From: Hygrophila difformis
Lineage: Eukaryota; Streptophyta; Magnoliopsida; Lamiales; Acanthaceae
Assembly (NCBI GenBank): GCA_030278955.1
Contig: JAOANR010000004.1
Location: forward strand, 248,001 to 312,000
DNA length: 64,000 bases
Direction: 5' to 3'
Part shown: one piece after another, positions 36,952-48,080 of the stretch
How positions within the stretch are numbered: position 1 is the stretch's first letter
Layout: every line of letters starts with the position of its first letter
Made by a program: the position numbers and the translations under genes
The notes under the pieces: model-generated
Told to the model about the DNA's origin: nothing
Databases searched by the model: none
The model's input: only the letters and a program-made list of their open reading frames with translations

Positions 36952-37110
36952 ATTGTGGACCACATCAGGGCAAATATAAGAACCATTGAGAATGAGCTGA
37001 ATGAACTTTCAAAGTTGTGTCGTTGGGATCGGATGGACAATTATATGGCCATTGACAACTTGAAAAGAACCAGGCTGAAACAGCAGAAGATTGTAAAAAA
37101 GTATACGGTA
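36952..37110 (+). other. Unidentified exon-like stretches (helical)
   Basis: An open stretch encoding ANIRTIENELNELSKLC and a Lys/Arg-rich continuation ends near a GTA donor at about 37108. It looks like a coiled-coil exon. Two further open stretches occur nearby, at about 37815-37937 (+), reading KLNIDGFLIAASIKLLVETK, and at about 37228-37400 on the minus strand, reading IFRLNLIDDSIEETLANLKR. None could be named. They may derive from one or several genes. Confidence 0.25.
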
Positions 37111-38430
37111 CGGCTGGCCTAAGTTACAATCAGTTTCCAGTATTCTATTCATCTTACCAATATGGATCAGACATGAAGCCATGAAATTGATCATATTACA
37201 TGGGTCCATCTTTTTGTTATTTAGCACTCACGGGCCCATATTTACGTTTGCTTGTGAAGCATCTTCTAATGCTAATGCAATTCTTTTGAGATTAGCAAGA
37301 GTCTCCTCGATACTATCATCAATCAAATTCAATCTAAAGATAACAACAAGTACACTTTTCACATTTGCTTCTCTTATGCTTGTATTATCATAGAACTTTT
37401 CTCCTTGAGTTTTATTTTTTATTTTTTTATTTTTTCTTACTACCACAACTCTGTATGGTTGTCTGAGTGGTGGAAGTGCGCAGAGAGTGTTGGAGGTTGT
37501 ATACTGACTAAGTAGCTTTAACTGAACTTGGCTGGTTCTTTTATTTAATTTCTATTTAAATTAATGTGGGTTTCCCGAAATTGTGCAGAGGTTATGGAAG
37601 GAATGAAGAATGGTTTACCTTCACAACCTTCAATTTCTTGTTGAAATCAGTGAAAGATCACCACATTGTTGGTAAGATAGAAATTGTTTATTCTATAATC
37701 AATACTTTGTTATATTTGGCATTCATACTTAATTTCTTCACTATAGTAAATTGGTATCTTTACCAATATAATTGATGCCTAATTTATTGTTTATTTTTGC
37801 TTCCTCGCTTTTCAGAAACTCAATATTGATGGTTTTCTGATTGCGGCTTCCATTAAGCTTCTGGTCGAGACCAAAATTGCTCATTCGTCAGTTAATTCTA
37901 AGAAATCTAGCAACCCTTTTTCACAAATTGCTTCCAGGTTTTGGATTATTCATCCTATTCCTTTTCTCTATTAGTTTCGATTGGTTTCTTAGTTTAATTG
38001 ATATATTTTTCATGTTAAGTTTTAATTATTATAATTTCATTTTGACTTTTACTTGAATTGTACATGTTAATTCAATTCATTTGAATTTATGGGTTAGGAG
38101 AGCATAATTAATTAAGGAAAATCCGAAAAACTTGGGTTTGAGATCACTTTACAGAAGCAGCTTATGTATTCATTGGGGATTCTGTGACCAGAAACTTTGA
38201 ATATCTTATGTTAATCTTTGCATTTGTAAATCTAATTCAGAGAGGAAAGCAAGCTTCTTTGTTGTTCATTGTGATAGAAGTTGAGCTCTCGCTTGAGTCT
38301 TTGTAATGATAGGGTTAAAGAACGGCTTTCTGCCAATGCAGTTGCAGTAAGTTCATGTTGTCTTAAATGTATAGCTTGTATGTGAGTTTGCTGCGGATTT
38401 TTTTACTTAATTTTTCACCAATAACTGACC

Positions 38431-38431
<1 letters not shown>

Positions 38432-38464
<33 letters not shown>
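38432..38464. repeat. (TA)n microsatellite
   Basis: An uninterrupted TA dinucleotide run of about 32 bp within intron-like sequence. Confidence 0.9.
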
Positions 38465-38467
<3 letters not shown>

Positions 38468-38871
38468 AACTGTATATTCCCAACCAAAGCAGGAAAAAGG
38501 AGTAGCTTCTAATGCATCAAATCCTGGGTATGTGATTGTCTTCTCCATTGCTAACTGGATTCAGTTGAATTTGAATGCATTCTTGAATGCTTTTTGTGTT
38601 CATGACGTGTTAATATTGCTGGTGGAGGGTGTTTATAAGCCTAGAATTTGAAATGAATTTTAGCCATATGGGAGAATTAGCATTATCGAATGTGATAATC
38701 ATTAGTCTATTATTTTTAAGAATTAAACACACAAAAACTTCCTTCTGTGGTACCTGTGTGTCACTCTGAGTCCGTGAGACCATGTAGTTTATTATTTTGC
38801 CTGATTTGTATTTAACTTACTGATTTATGCTTGCGAAAATGCTATTGGATCTGTCTTCTCTGTTGTCGTGT

Positions 38872-39471
38872 GGGGAGGGTACAGGGGATTTTATTTGAAG
38901 AATACTATTACCTTGACGCAAAAGGTTGTGGACAACATTCAACCGTGGTGGAACCATCCTGGGAACTTCACGAGGTGATCATGATAAAACGAAGATCGTG
39001 GATAGTATTCAAGACCGTGGAATTAATCAGGCAAGTATCTAGCAGGTTTCACTTTGTTTTGCATCAGTATGGCGTATTACATCACAACTACTTCTGGTGT
39101 GCATCTTTTGGTTAGTAAAACATTAACGAAATGAATTTCTGCATTAGATTTATATAATTGGAGGAGATGGCACACAGAAAGGTGCAGCTGCTATATATAG
39201 GGCATTTATGCATACTAATTTGAACTACCTTATAAGTTATAATGGCTACAAGTTGATGCAATTTTGTGGAGGGTTTCCATTATAAATGTTGAGATCGATT
39301 GTTTTTTTGCAAATGGCAATTAATGATCCTAGGACATAGGCCATCTGTCCTCCCAATTTATTCTACATTGCTAAATTTCTGCTTTGTAGGAAGTTCGTAA
39401 GAGGGATTTAAAGGAGGGGTTTAAAGGTGGTAGTTGCTGGGCTCCCCAAGACTATCGACAATGACATTTCG
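38872..39471 (+). pseudogene. ATP-dependent 6-phosphofructokinase (PFK) gene fragment
   Basis: Three consecutive exons of plant PFK, the glycolytic enzyme that phosphorylates fructose 6-phosphate. Exon 1 (about 38872-39030) reads [15 protein letters not shown], then after a frameshift [16 protein letters not shown] and SIQDRGINQ, ending at a GC-type donor (CAG-GCAAGT). Exon 2 (about 39149-39200) carries the nucleotide-binding YIIGGDGTQKGAA. Exon 3 (39390-39471) has EVRKR and, in another frame, VVVAGLPKTIDNDI, and ends at a GTAATT donor. A two-base loss in exon 1 and a short internal duplication in exon 3 break the frame. Upstream and downstream PFK exons are absent, so this is a decayed, intron-bearing fragment. 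Confidence 0.75.
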
Positions 39472-39634
39472 GTAATTGTTTCTCTTGCACTTGTTTATAT
39501 CTACAACAGAAGTTACTTTCAAACTTTACAAACCGGTCAGCCTTTTGCCCTTTTCCATTGTGTTGGTATTCTCCATCCAAGAAATTACATCAACTGCCTT
39601 ATGTAAACAGATCATTGACATTTTTTGGGTTGTG

Positions 39635-39870
39635 TCGTTCGAGGAAGGTATATTTTTTTGTTCGATTGGGGACCTTGTATTTGATGGATTTCAACGAGGT
39701 GAGTGAAAGTTTAATTTTTTTTTAGGGGGGTTGTTTCTTCGTTTTCTGTAGGTTTCTAATGTGGGGTTTTATGGGTTATGTCGTTCGAGAAAGGTGTGTT
39801 TTTCGTTCGATTGGGGACCTTGCATTTAATGGATTTCAACGAGGTGTGTGAAAAGTTTAATTTTTTTCCC
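39635..39870. repeat. Direct duplication, about 137-bp spacing
   Basis: A segment of about 85 bp containing TTCGATTGGGGACCTTG and TGGATTTCAACGAGGTG occurs twice (about 39635-39720 and 39775-39862) with small differences. It is tandemly duplicated intron-like sequence with no supported gene. From 39870 to 40870 I see only non-coding sequence with a pyrimidine-rich, CT-repeat stretch near 40330. Confidence 0.7.
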
Positions 39871-40879
39871 TTCTTAAATTGGTTTTGCTAATTTTGATTG
39901 TTCTTCTCCATTTGTTGGTTGGTGATTGGTGATTGTACTGGATTTCGTTGATTGGCCCTTCATTGAGTAGTCAACCGGCACCATCTTCATTAGTTAAATT
40001 CGTTCCAATGGTTTTATAGACATTACACATTAAATATGCACAGGACTTATAATGAGCAAACATACATGATTCTCATCGAATTTGCTTGACAGCTGGGTAT
40101 CCTGCTTTCAGCTTTTCAAATATTTTATGATGTTCATGTTTTTCTGATGGGATTTTGTTTTACTATGGTATTTATTGCATTTGCCGACTGTAATACTTTT
40201 TCCGTTGGTAATTATATTCTAATTGATTCATGGGTGCATTCCTGTTAGGTATTAACGCATCTCATCAAATGATGTTAGATTATTTCGCCTGAGGTGTCTC
40301 GTGTGATGAGTCCACCGGCGCCATCTTCTCCCTTCCCCTTCCTCTCTCTCTGTTGGTTCCGGGCAGTTTTCGTTCTGTCCAGTCTGGTAAAGGTAAATTC
40401 TCTTGCTCTGATATTTCTCTATCAAGTGGCTTGAATGTTCGAAATTGATTTATATTGGTGGACTACACAATTCAGAATTTCAAACTGGTTATATCGTTTT
40501 GAGTATCTTAGTGTGTATGACCTTCATATATTATTAATTCATACTGTGAAATTGGAATGAATTTCAGGCCTCACTTGTGTGTGTTTCAACCATGTTCATG
40601 ATGCCTTCAAAATGATCGAATAAATGCCTAGGGAGTGAAAAAAAAAGTCCCAACCGATTTACATGCCTTCCGAATTCCCAAGCAATGCAATTATCTCATT
40701 TTTTGTTCTTTTTCAATACACCCAAATCGAAACATGGTTTGTTTTCCGATGACACTAGGAAGTTTCTTCCAACACTTCTTCTGGAACCTTATCCTCCACT
40801 GTTGCAGTATTGCTCATTTTCTTGGGTGTTTAAATTCCATGAAACTACTTAATATTTGTGGTTATACTGACTAAGTTCT

Positions 40880-41012
40880 CATACTGTAATGTTGAGGAAG
40901 AAGCTCATGAAAGAGTATCCTGATGGGCTACCGGATTATGGATGTGAGTTGGAGGAGGGGAAAGCTGCGCCTGGATGGGAATATGAGAATGTTCTTGTCC
41001 TCAATTGCAACA
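40880..41012 (+). other. Unidentified exon-like stretch
   Basis: An open frame encoding KKLMKEYPDGLPDYGCELEE and a continuation ends at a CAG-GTGAAT donor near 41012. Downstream, just before LTR X, a further short open piece occurs near 41337-41366. The composition is that of a real exon. I do not recognise the protein. Confidence 0.35.
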
Positions 41013-41366
41013 GGTGAATTTCTAATTAATTTTGTTATTTGTGGTTTATTCTCTTCTGAATAAATTCTTTGTCATAGACACATAGTGATTGATGTTTTAA
41101 GTTGTCTTTTAGCCTTTTTATTCTGTACTGTTTTGGGATCAAAAGCTGTTGAAATGTTGAAGATAAATTCAAGCTTGTGTGCCATTTGAGCTTAATAACG
41201 ATATGATTGACCATTCGGTAGAAATAATGTTTTGCCTAGCCTTTTGTTAAGTTGAATAACTTAAATTTGGTTAAGATTAATGTGTGGCAACTAATTCTAT
41301 TATTTATTTATTCGTTTATTTGTACTTTTCAAAATGGAGGTACGAATTTTCTGGCCTTGTTGGAAC

Positions 41367-44299
41367 TGTAATACCCGGGATTTTTACCAACGTCCAAACG
41401 AATAAAATTAGTTTCTTAATCCGATCAAGGCCGAAATATTTCCGAGAAGAAGAAAATAATTCATTATTGCTCGGAAATGAATTACTGATAAATTCAAAAT
41501 GGAATAAAAGAGGGAAATGAAGCTCGAAGATATTCCATGGATTAATTCCAAAAGAATTGGAATTAAATTCAGGAAGGAAAAGAATTTTAATTTCAAAATC
41601 CCGTAAAGTCGGAAATAATTTAATTAGATAAATTATTACACGGGAGTCGAAAGACGACGAATTCAAGCCGACAGATTCAAACTCGACGGATTCAAGATTT
41701 CGAATATGAAATTCATTTGAGTCGAAATAAATTTAAGAAAGGAATCGTAACCCGAGAACGACCCGAAAAGTCGAGCCCGAAAACGTAGAAGGACAGAAGT
41801 CCGAAAGAGAGGAGAAAAGGCTCGACGAATCGCACGACCCACCCGGACCGAAGTCCAGGCGTTGACCGCGCGGTATCCGCGCGGGGTTTCTTCTTTCAGC
41901 GCGCCAACCCCGCGCCATCCCCCAGAATGCGGCAATTCGCACAATCATGGCGATTTCTTACAATAATTTTCGACCCCGACTATGGAAAGCCAATCCCAGT
42001 CGGGGGAAAGGCTATTAGGACGATGGGGGATGATTTTCCACCCCCATAATCAGTCTCTCAAGTTTATCCACCACTCTCAAACTCTCCCAAAACCGAAAAC
42101 ACAAGTTCTTCACTTTCCGACGACTTTCCGATCACTTTCCGGCGACGAAAATCGACGGAGGAGGCGTGGAGAACAATATCTTTAGTGTTCCATATTGTGG
42201 TAAGTCGTTCATAGGTTTTCGTTTAAGTTTTCGAGTCCGAATATCCGATCTAACCCTAGATTTTTACTTTCGATTTCGTTTCGGGGCCAACGGAGAGGAG
42301 ACGGAGTAATTGGGACGTGTTCATAGCAAGCGTGGACGCCCCTATCGATCCAGAGACGTCCTAGACATTTCCCCCCACTGTAAGTTAACGCTTACTTGGT
42401 TTTGGGTGATTTAAAATGCAACCGAACATAGGGATTGAATAACTCTAAAATCTGTCAACACAAAAAACCCACGGCGCAGCGATTTGGTATGAATTTTTTG
42501 AACCCTTAAAAACTGCTCAAACAGAAAAAACTTAAAACACGAAAAACGTTCCTAAGACACAGATCTAGTTTGTATAAAATTTTCATAATTTTTCATTGTG
42601 CTTTGATATCCGAAAACAGCCGAGAACCAACCTGCCTTAAGAGTTGATCTTGAAACGGTGATAGATTTGATATCCAACCAAAACCCCTATTTCGAGAGTT
42701 CAAACCGAAAAACTTAAAACTAGACTTTTGATCCTAACACATTAATCTATATTGTGTAAAAATTTCAGAGATTTTCATCGAGTTTTACTACCCCAAATCG
42801 CGTCGGACATAATCTGCATTTTCAAACGTTTTACAAAAACTGGCAGTGTATGTGCACGAACTTGATGAGCATGTTTCTATCATTTCTAGTCCGAAATAAT
42901 CTTTGCAATGTAAACTAAAGTTGTAGATAATAATGTCTAGTATGTACCCACAAAATTTCGGAATTTTTGGAGTCTATTTGATGTGTCAAAAAGTCGAGTT
43001 TTGAAACTGTGTCAAATCTGAAACCTGGCAGCATACTACTTATGTGAAAAACTTGATTTTTGACTTGTTTCCTTAACCCGGATCGAAAACTTAAAACACG
43101 AAACTTGTTCGTCTCTGTGTTTTAGAGTTACTGGTGAAATTTTAGAATTTTCGGACTTAAAATGAATTTTTAAATAATTATGGAGTAAGACAGCGACTTG
43201 TGTAAAGTTATATTTTGAGAGACTTGTGAAATTTGCGAAATATGTTCTTAACTTGCGGGTTCGATTCCCCAAGGGTGATTATTTGTTTTCCTGCGGGTTC
43301 GATTTCCCAGGATGTGTGTTGATTCCTATGGGTTCAATTCCCTAGGATGTATTTGAGTTCTTGCGGGTTCGATTCCCCAAGGGCGATTGTTTGTTTTCCT
43401 GCAGGTTCGATTCCCCAAGATGTGTGTTGATTCCTATGGGTTCAATTCCCTAGGATGTATTTGAGTTCTCGCGGGTTCGATTCCCCAAGGGCGATTGTTT
43501 GTTTTCCTGCGGGTTCGATTCCCCAGATGTGTGTTGATTCCTATGGGTTCAATTCCCTAGGATGCGTTTAAATTCTTGCGGGTTCGTTTCCCCAAGAACA
43601 AATTATACTAGATCATTTCGGACAAAAGTGAAAGAGTGAAATCCTGAAAATACCAAATACTAAAGTCACGAGAAAGTTAAAAGAGTTGAATATTTTCTTT
43701 GTTTAAATTATGTCTTTAAATTATGCCTTGCAATTATTTTACCATGTCAGTTGAATTATGATCACGTGGAAATCCTTATTTTAAATTATGCCATTTATTT
43801 ATTAGTGGATGATTAACTTAAATTGTGTATTACCTACAAGCATGTTTTCATTAAATTTAATTAAAGCCTTTAAAACCCCTTGCTCATACTAGGTGTTAAC
43901 TTACTCAGCACGTTTTGCTGACCAAACCATATTTTTCCCTTTTTCTTTCAGAGTCGAGGATTATGCATCATCATATGCATACATGGGAATTTTGGGAAGA
44001 TACATTATTTTAGAATTTTTGGCACTAGACTAGAACTTGCATGAACGTGCCTGTTTAACCCGTGTTTTGGCCATGTTGGTCCAATTTAAATTCCTCTGCA
44101 TTACTTATATCTAAATATTATTCCGCTGCAACTGTAATGATACTATTTTCAAGTTATATTTCAATGGGCTGTTTGAATGTTTTAAATTCTGAAAAACCAT
44201 AGTCTTGCATCTCTTTAGCAATCTCGGAGAAGCCGTGTCTTGCTAGGGAGGTGTGGTGGTGACATCCCGACCTGGGTTACCAAAAACCGGGGTGTTACA
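41367..44299 (+). mobile_element. LTR of a second Ty3/gypsy element (element X), 5' LTR
   Basis: A 2933-bp segment bounded by TGTAATACCCGGG and CCGGGGTGTTACA, followed immediately by a primer-binding-like site. The terminal bases and several internal landmarks resemble the LTRs of elements 1 and 2: a TTACTCAGCACG...GCTGACC motif near 43910, a TTTCTTTCAG stretch near 43950, and a GC-rich patch near 41865. Overall it is diverged, so X is a related but distinct family. It interrupts an exon-like sequence at 41366. It contains a striking minisatellite (43250-43600). The small open frames inside are not genes. Confidence 0.8.
43250..43600 (+). repeat. 36-bp minisatellite of tRNA T-arm-like (B-box) motifs in LTR X
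   Basis: About ten copies of GGGTTCGATTCCC or GGGTTCAATTCCC occur at 35-37 bp intervals (starting near 43258, 43294, 43331, 43366, 43403, 43438, 43473, 43510, 43545 and 43579). They are organised in a three-part higher-order unit of about 108 bp. Each motif can fold as a GGG stem, 7-nt TTCRATT loop and CCC stem, the geometry of a tRNA T-arm, and matches the Pol III B-box consensus GGTTCRANTCC. No A box or complete tRNA accompanies them. Confidence 0.85.
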
Positions 44300-45200
44300 A
44301 GTTGGTATTAGAGCCCGGAATATTTTTAAAGCTAGTATTATTATTTTTAAACTAGTATTATTTTTAAAACCATTATCTATATCTATATCTATATATCTAT
44401 ATTATATACATAAAAACAATATAGTCAAGTTTCCCCCCACTTCCCCATCCCCTTTTTTCAACAATCATATTTAATTCATCCAACAATGTTTAATCCTAAA
44501 ATTTTAATATTCTATATTGAAATATCCATAAATATTTATTAATATCAAATATTAATTAATATACGTTTAATATAATTTTATTTTATCAATATTCATTAAT
44601 ATATGTACAAATAATATCTAAGATTTGAAAACATAAAATTCATTTGGATACAGATATAATATATATTATAGTATAAATTCATATCTATAAATTCTTTAAT
44701 ATATCTATTATTTATTATCAATCTATATCTATCTATATATATATAGAAACAATATAGTCAAGTTTCCCACCACTTCCCCATCCCCTTTTTTCAACAATCA
44801 TATTTAATTCATCCAACAATGTTTAATCCTAAAATTTTAATATTCTATATTGAAATATCCATAAATATTTATTAATATCAAATATTAATTAATATACGTT
44901 TAATATAATTTTATTTTATCAATATTCATTAATATATGTACAAATAATATCTAAGATTTGAAAACATAAAATTCATTTGGATACGGATATAATATATATT
45001 ATAGTATAAATTCATATCTATAAATTCTTTAATATATCTATTATTTATTATCAATCTATATATATAAACAATATAGTCCAATTTACTCCCACTTCTCCAT
45101 CTCCTTTTTTCAATACTCCATCCAACTTTTCTCTCCCATTTTCAACAACCTCAATATTATATTTATATCTATAATATCCTAACAAATTCTATATATGTAT
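44300..45200 (+). mobile_element. Element X leader: degenerate primer-binding site and 333-bp tandem duplication
   Basis: Directly after LTR X comes TTGGTATTAGAGCCC (about 44302-44316), a mismatched version of the tRNA-iMet primer-binding site. The rest is AT-rich non-coding DNA with a unit of about 333 bp repeated twice (from 44424 and 44757) and a third partial copy from about 45076. Each unit starts with a GTCAAGTTTCCC-type word. No gag frame is present before element 2 interrupts the sequence at 45201. Confidence 0.65.
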
Positions 45201-47815
45201 TGTAATACCCGAGAAATCAACATCGATTATTAAATCCGAAAAATTAATTAATTAAATTAATTAATTGGATTTAACTATCGCAATCGAAATAATTCCGGGA
45301 GAGCGGAATTAAATATTTTCGGACGATAGCAACTCAAAGAGAGTTATCGGAGTATCCAACATTCACGGATAATCCAAGTATGATTTTTAAAAGATCAAAA
45401 ATCATATTATAAAAAAAAAAAGGAAGAGAAAATCGCTGCCTGGGGTGGCGCGGTGGCCGCGCGGTGGCGCGCCACCACCCCAGTAGCAGCGTTTCAAAAC
45501 GCTGCTACGCGTTTCTTGAAGTTTGAGGCCATTTACTCGAGTTTGATTCATGGAATTGATGCACATTCATGTCTCAGATGTTGGTGGATGTATTGGGACT
45601 CTTTTGGACGAATCTAGAAGTTTCTAGAACCCCTACATGGCTGTAAGTTTGGAGGATACATGAACTTGGGGATGAGTTGAACCATGGTGTGTTAGGTGGA
45701 ATGGATAGGATTTGGGGGGGGGGGGGGGGGGTTGTAATTTCGGGAGTTGATTGCCATTATGTTTTCCCTAGTTCCCAGGGTCTTCAAAGCTTCATTTGGA
45801 ACTCCCAAATTCAACCATTACATCAAGTAATCAGTCCTCAAAACCCCCCATACACACTAATCCGAAAATTCCATTCTTCTTGAGTGTTGGTGAGAGTTGA
45901 AGGATATTCTTCATTGTTCCAGAGAGTTTAGGCGAGTTCAAGCATTCCAATCTCTTCTCCTACGTCTAGGTAAGGTTTCTATACCAATCCCTTGTTCCTT
46001 ACTTCGGATTCTAAGCCCTAACATCAAGTTTTTCTCCTAACACCTCAAAATAGGATTCGTTCGGTAGATCTTGGAAGTGAGAGGCTGTTCCGGACGAGTT
46101 TGAGGGTTCAACCAAAGGGGATTTCGACACTACACTCTTGAGAAGTAAGTTAGTGTTGTGCATTTCGAATTTTAGAGCTTTTGGTTGAGTATTCTTTGAG
46201 TTGTAGTTCGATTTTCATCCTATGCCAAAACTGTCTTTTAGGGTTTCTTCCGAGTAGATTTTATTGTTGTACTTTTCTCGCCTAGATCCATTCGTTTTTG
46301 GAAGAACTTGTCTAAATGAAAAATGTTCCTAACACTTTAAAGATGATCCCTGTAAATTTTCATAATTTTTGGACTTGATTTGGTCGTCGAAAATAGATCT
46401 GGTATTTTCTGCTACATATGTTGACAGATTTCAACTTCTAACATGTTCAGTTTTGTAGTTCATATTTCTCCTAGCTATGGTCGTTTTTGATGGTTAGTCT
46501 CTTCATGAAAATTGTTCATCTATGTGTCTAGTATACTCCTGTGAAATGTCAGAATTTTTGGATCAACCTTCAAATTGTTATGGATTTTTAAGTAATCTGT
46601 GGTCGGATGAACAGTGACCTATGCACCCTTTTGAAAATAAGTTTCTGTAATGATTTTTTTTGAGCAACTTAGAGTTCGAATTTGCTAAGGCCTATTTCTA
46701 AGAAAAACGTTTATTTTGATGTCTCCTAGCAGCTGTAAAATTTTCAGAATTTTTCACGAAGTTTTACTACATTTCCTAATACGATTTTGAAAACTGTTAC
46801 GGTGTGGTCTTACCGGTAAAATTTGGTTTCGTACGTTTCGATGGTTATTGAGTCGATTGCTACTCTTTTATGAATCTTATGAATTCTGGAAATGTAGACA
46901 TGTGTTGTAATGACTAAAATGTGGATTTTGAAACTTTGTGAATTTTGATCGAGTTAGATGCCCAATTTTGGAGGGTAAGTGCACTTGGCGTGGGCTCGTT
47001 GGGCCGCCCCCTCTTTTTGGTGGCCAAAACGGCGCCAAGGAAATATTATTGTGTTGCGTGATTGTATGAGTCTATACTCCTAGGTGTATCCGTAGGGGTT
47101 ACCTAGGGCTCCGGAGTGTGTCTGTATAGGGTCTGCTGCTCTCACATTGTGGATACCGTCGGCTTGTGGACATAAGTGCCCAAGCGGGTAATTGATCCCA
47201 AACGGCTAAGGCCCTGGATCGTTGATACCGGCAGCTTGTGGACATAAGCGCCCAAGCGGGTAATGGTTTGGATGTCCTCGATCAAAATGAACATTGGTGT
47301 GGTAAAGCGTATAAAGAAATCCCCGTAAATTATTTTTACTCGTTTGTTAAATTAAATTCCCAACTTTCTATTACTCTTCTAAATCTTTAAATTTTGTTAT
47401 GCTATACATTAACTTACGCAGTACCGTTTGTACTGATAAATTGTTATTTCCTATTTTTCGCAGAGTAAGTGATGGCGCATTGGGATGGGATTCTCAAAAA
47501 TAAAGACTTGTCGCATTTTACTGTTGTTTTAAATTTCTGCACTGGACTTTGATACTGGACTTTGGACTTTGGTTTTTGGCCGTCTGTTTGGCCCTCGTTT
47601 TTATTTGTTTTTAGCTTCCGCACTGATTATTACTGTGATGCATGAGATACTCTGATTTTAGTTCGGGCATGATTGGATGGTTTTTAAATTGTTTTGAAAA
47701 ATTGATACAACTTAGCCTTAGCATTTTTCTAGATGAGCTCGACTTGGGTCGGGTCTCGTTTAGAAAAGTGTGGCGGTAATGCCCTGGCCTGGGAAATCAA
47801 ATCCGGGGTGTTACA
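45201..47815 (+). mobile_element. Element 2 5' LTR
   Basis: A 2615-bp LTR, TGTAATACCCGAG...GGGTGTTACA. It contains an 18-G run (about 45714-45731) and an AT palindrome near 45238-45270. A GC-rich double hairpin lies at 45441-45508, whose second part has perfect 12-bp arms (GTAGCAGCGTTT and its complement). It also carries the two-copy direct repeat seen in element 1 (near 47159-47265). Promoter and polyadenylation signals must lie here but cannot be placed with confidence. Confidence 0.85.
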
Positions 47816-47818
47816 AAG

Positions 47819-47830
47819 TGGTATCAGAGC
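47819..47830 (+). promoter_or_regulatory. Element 2 primer-binding site (tRNA-iMet)
   Basis: TGGTATCAGAGC lies three bases after the 5' LTR and is complementary to initiator tRNA-Met. This is the standard primer of most plant Ty3/gypsy elements. Confidence 0.9.
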
Positions 47831-48080
47831 CCGAAAATTTTAAAGCTATTATTTTTCGGCCCACTATAGAGGCCCAACTTATTCAATATTATTTTTAAGT
47901 ATTTTAGGTATTATTTCCATGGAAAAAGGGAATTTTATTTTTGAAACACATGGAAAAGTATATCTTGTAAATTCGACAAGTCTTTAAAAAACTTAGTACT
48001 ATTTTTGGGGGGAAGCATGTGCATTAACAAAATTATTCTTTATGTGTGGCATATCGCTTAATGTAAAATTTGCATATTAG

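Noticed and set aside
43258..43590. tRNA genes
   Set aside because: Only the T-arm-like part is present; no acceptor stem, D-arm, anticodon arm or A box.
43250..43600. CRISPR-like array of regularly spaced repeats
   Set aside because: Plant nuclear LTR context, no cas genes, and the spacers themselves repeat; it is a minisatellite.
45714..45731. G18 run as a possible quadruplex signal
   Set aside because: Length differs sharply from the matching site in the 3' LTR (about 54199) and is likely affected by sequencing error.
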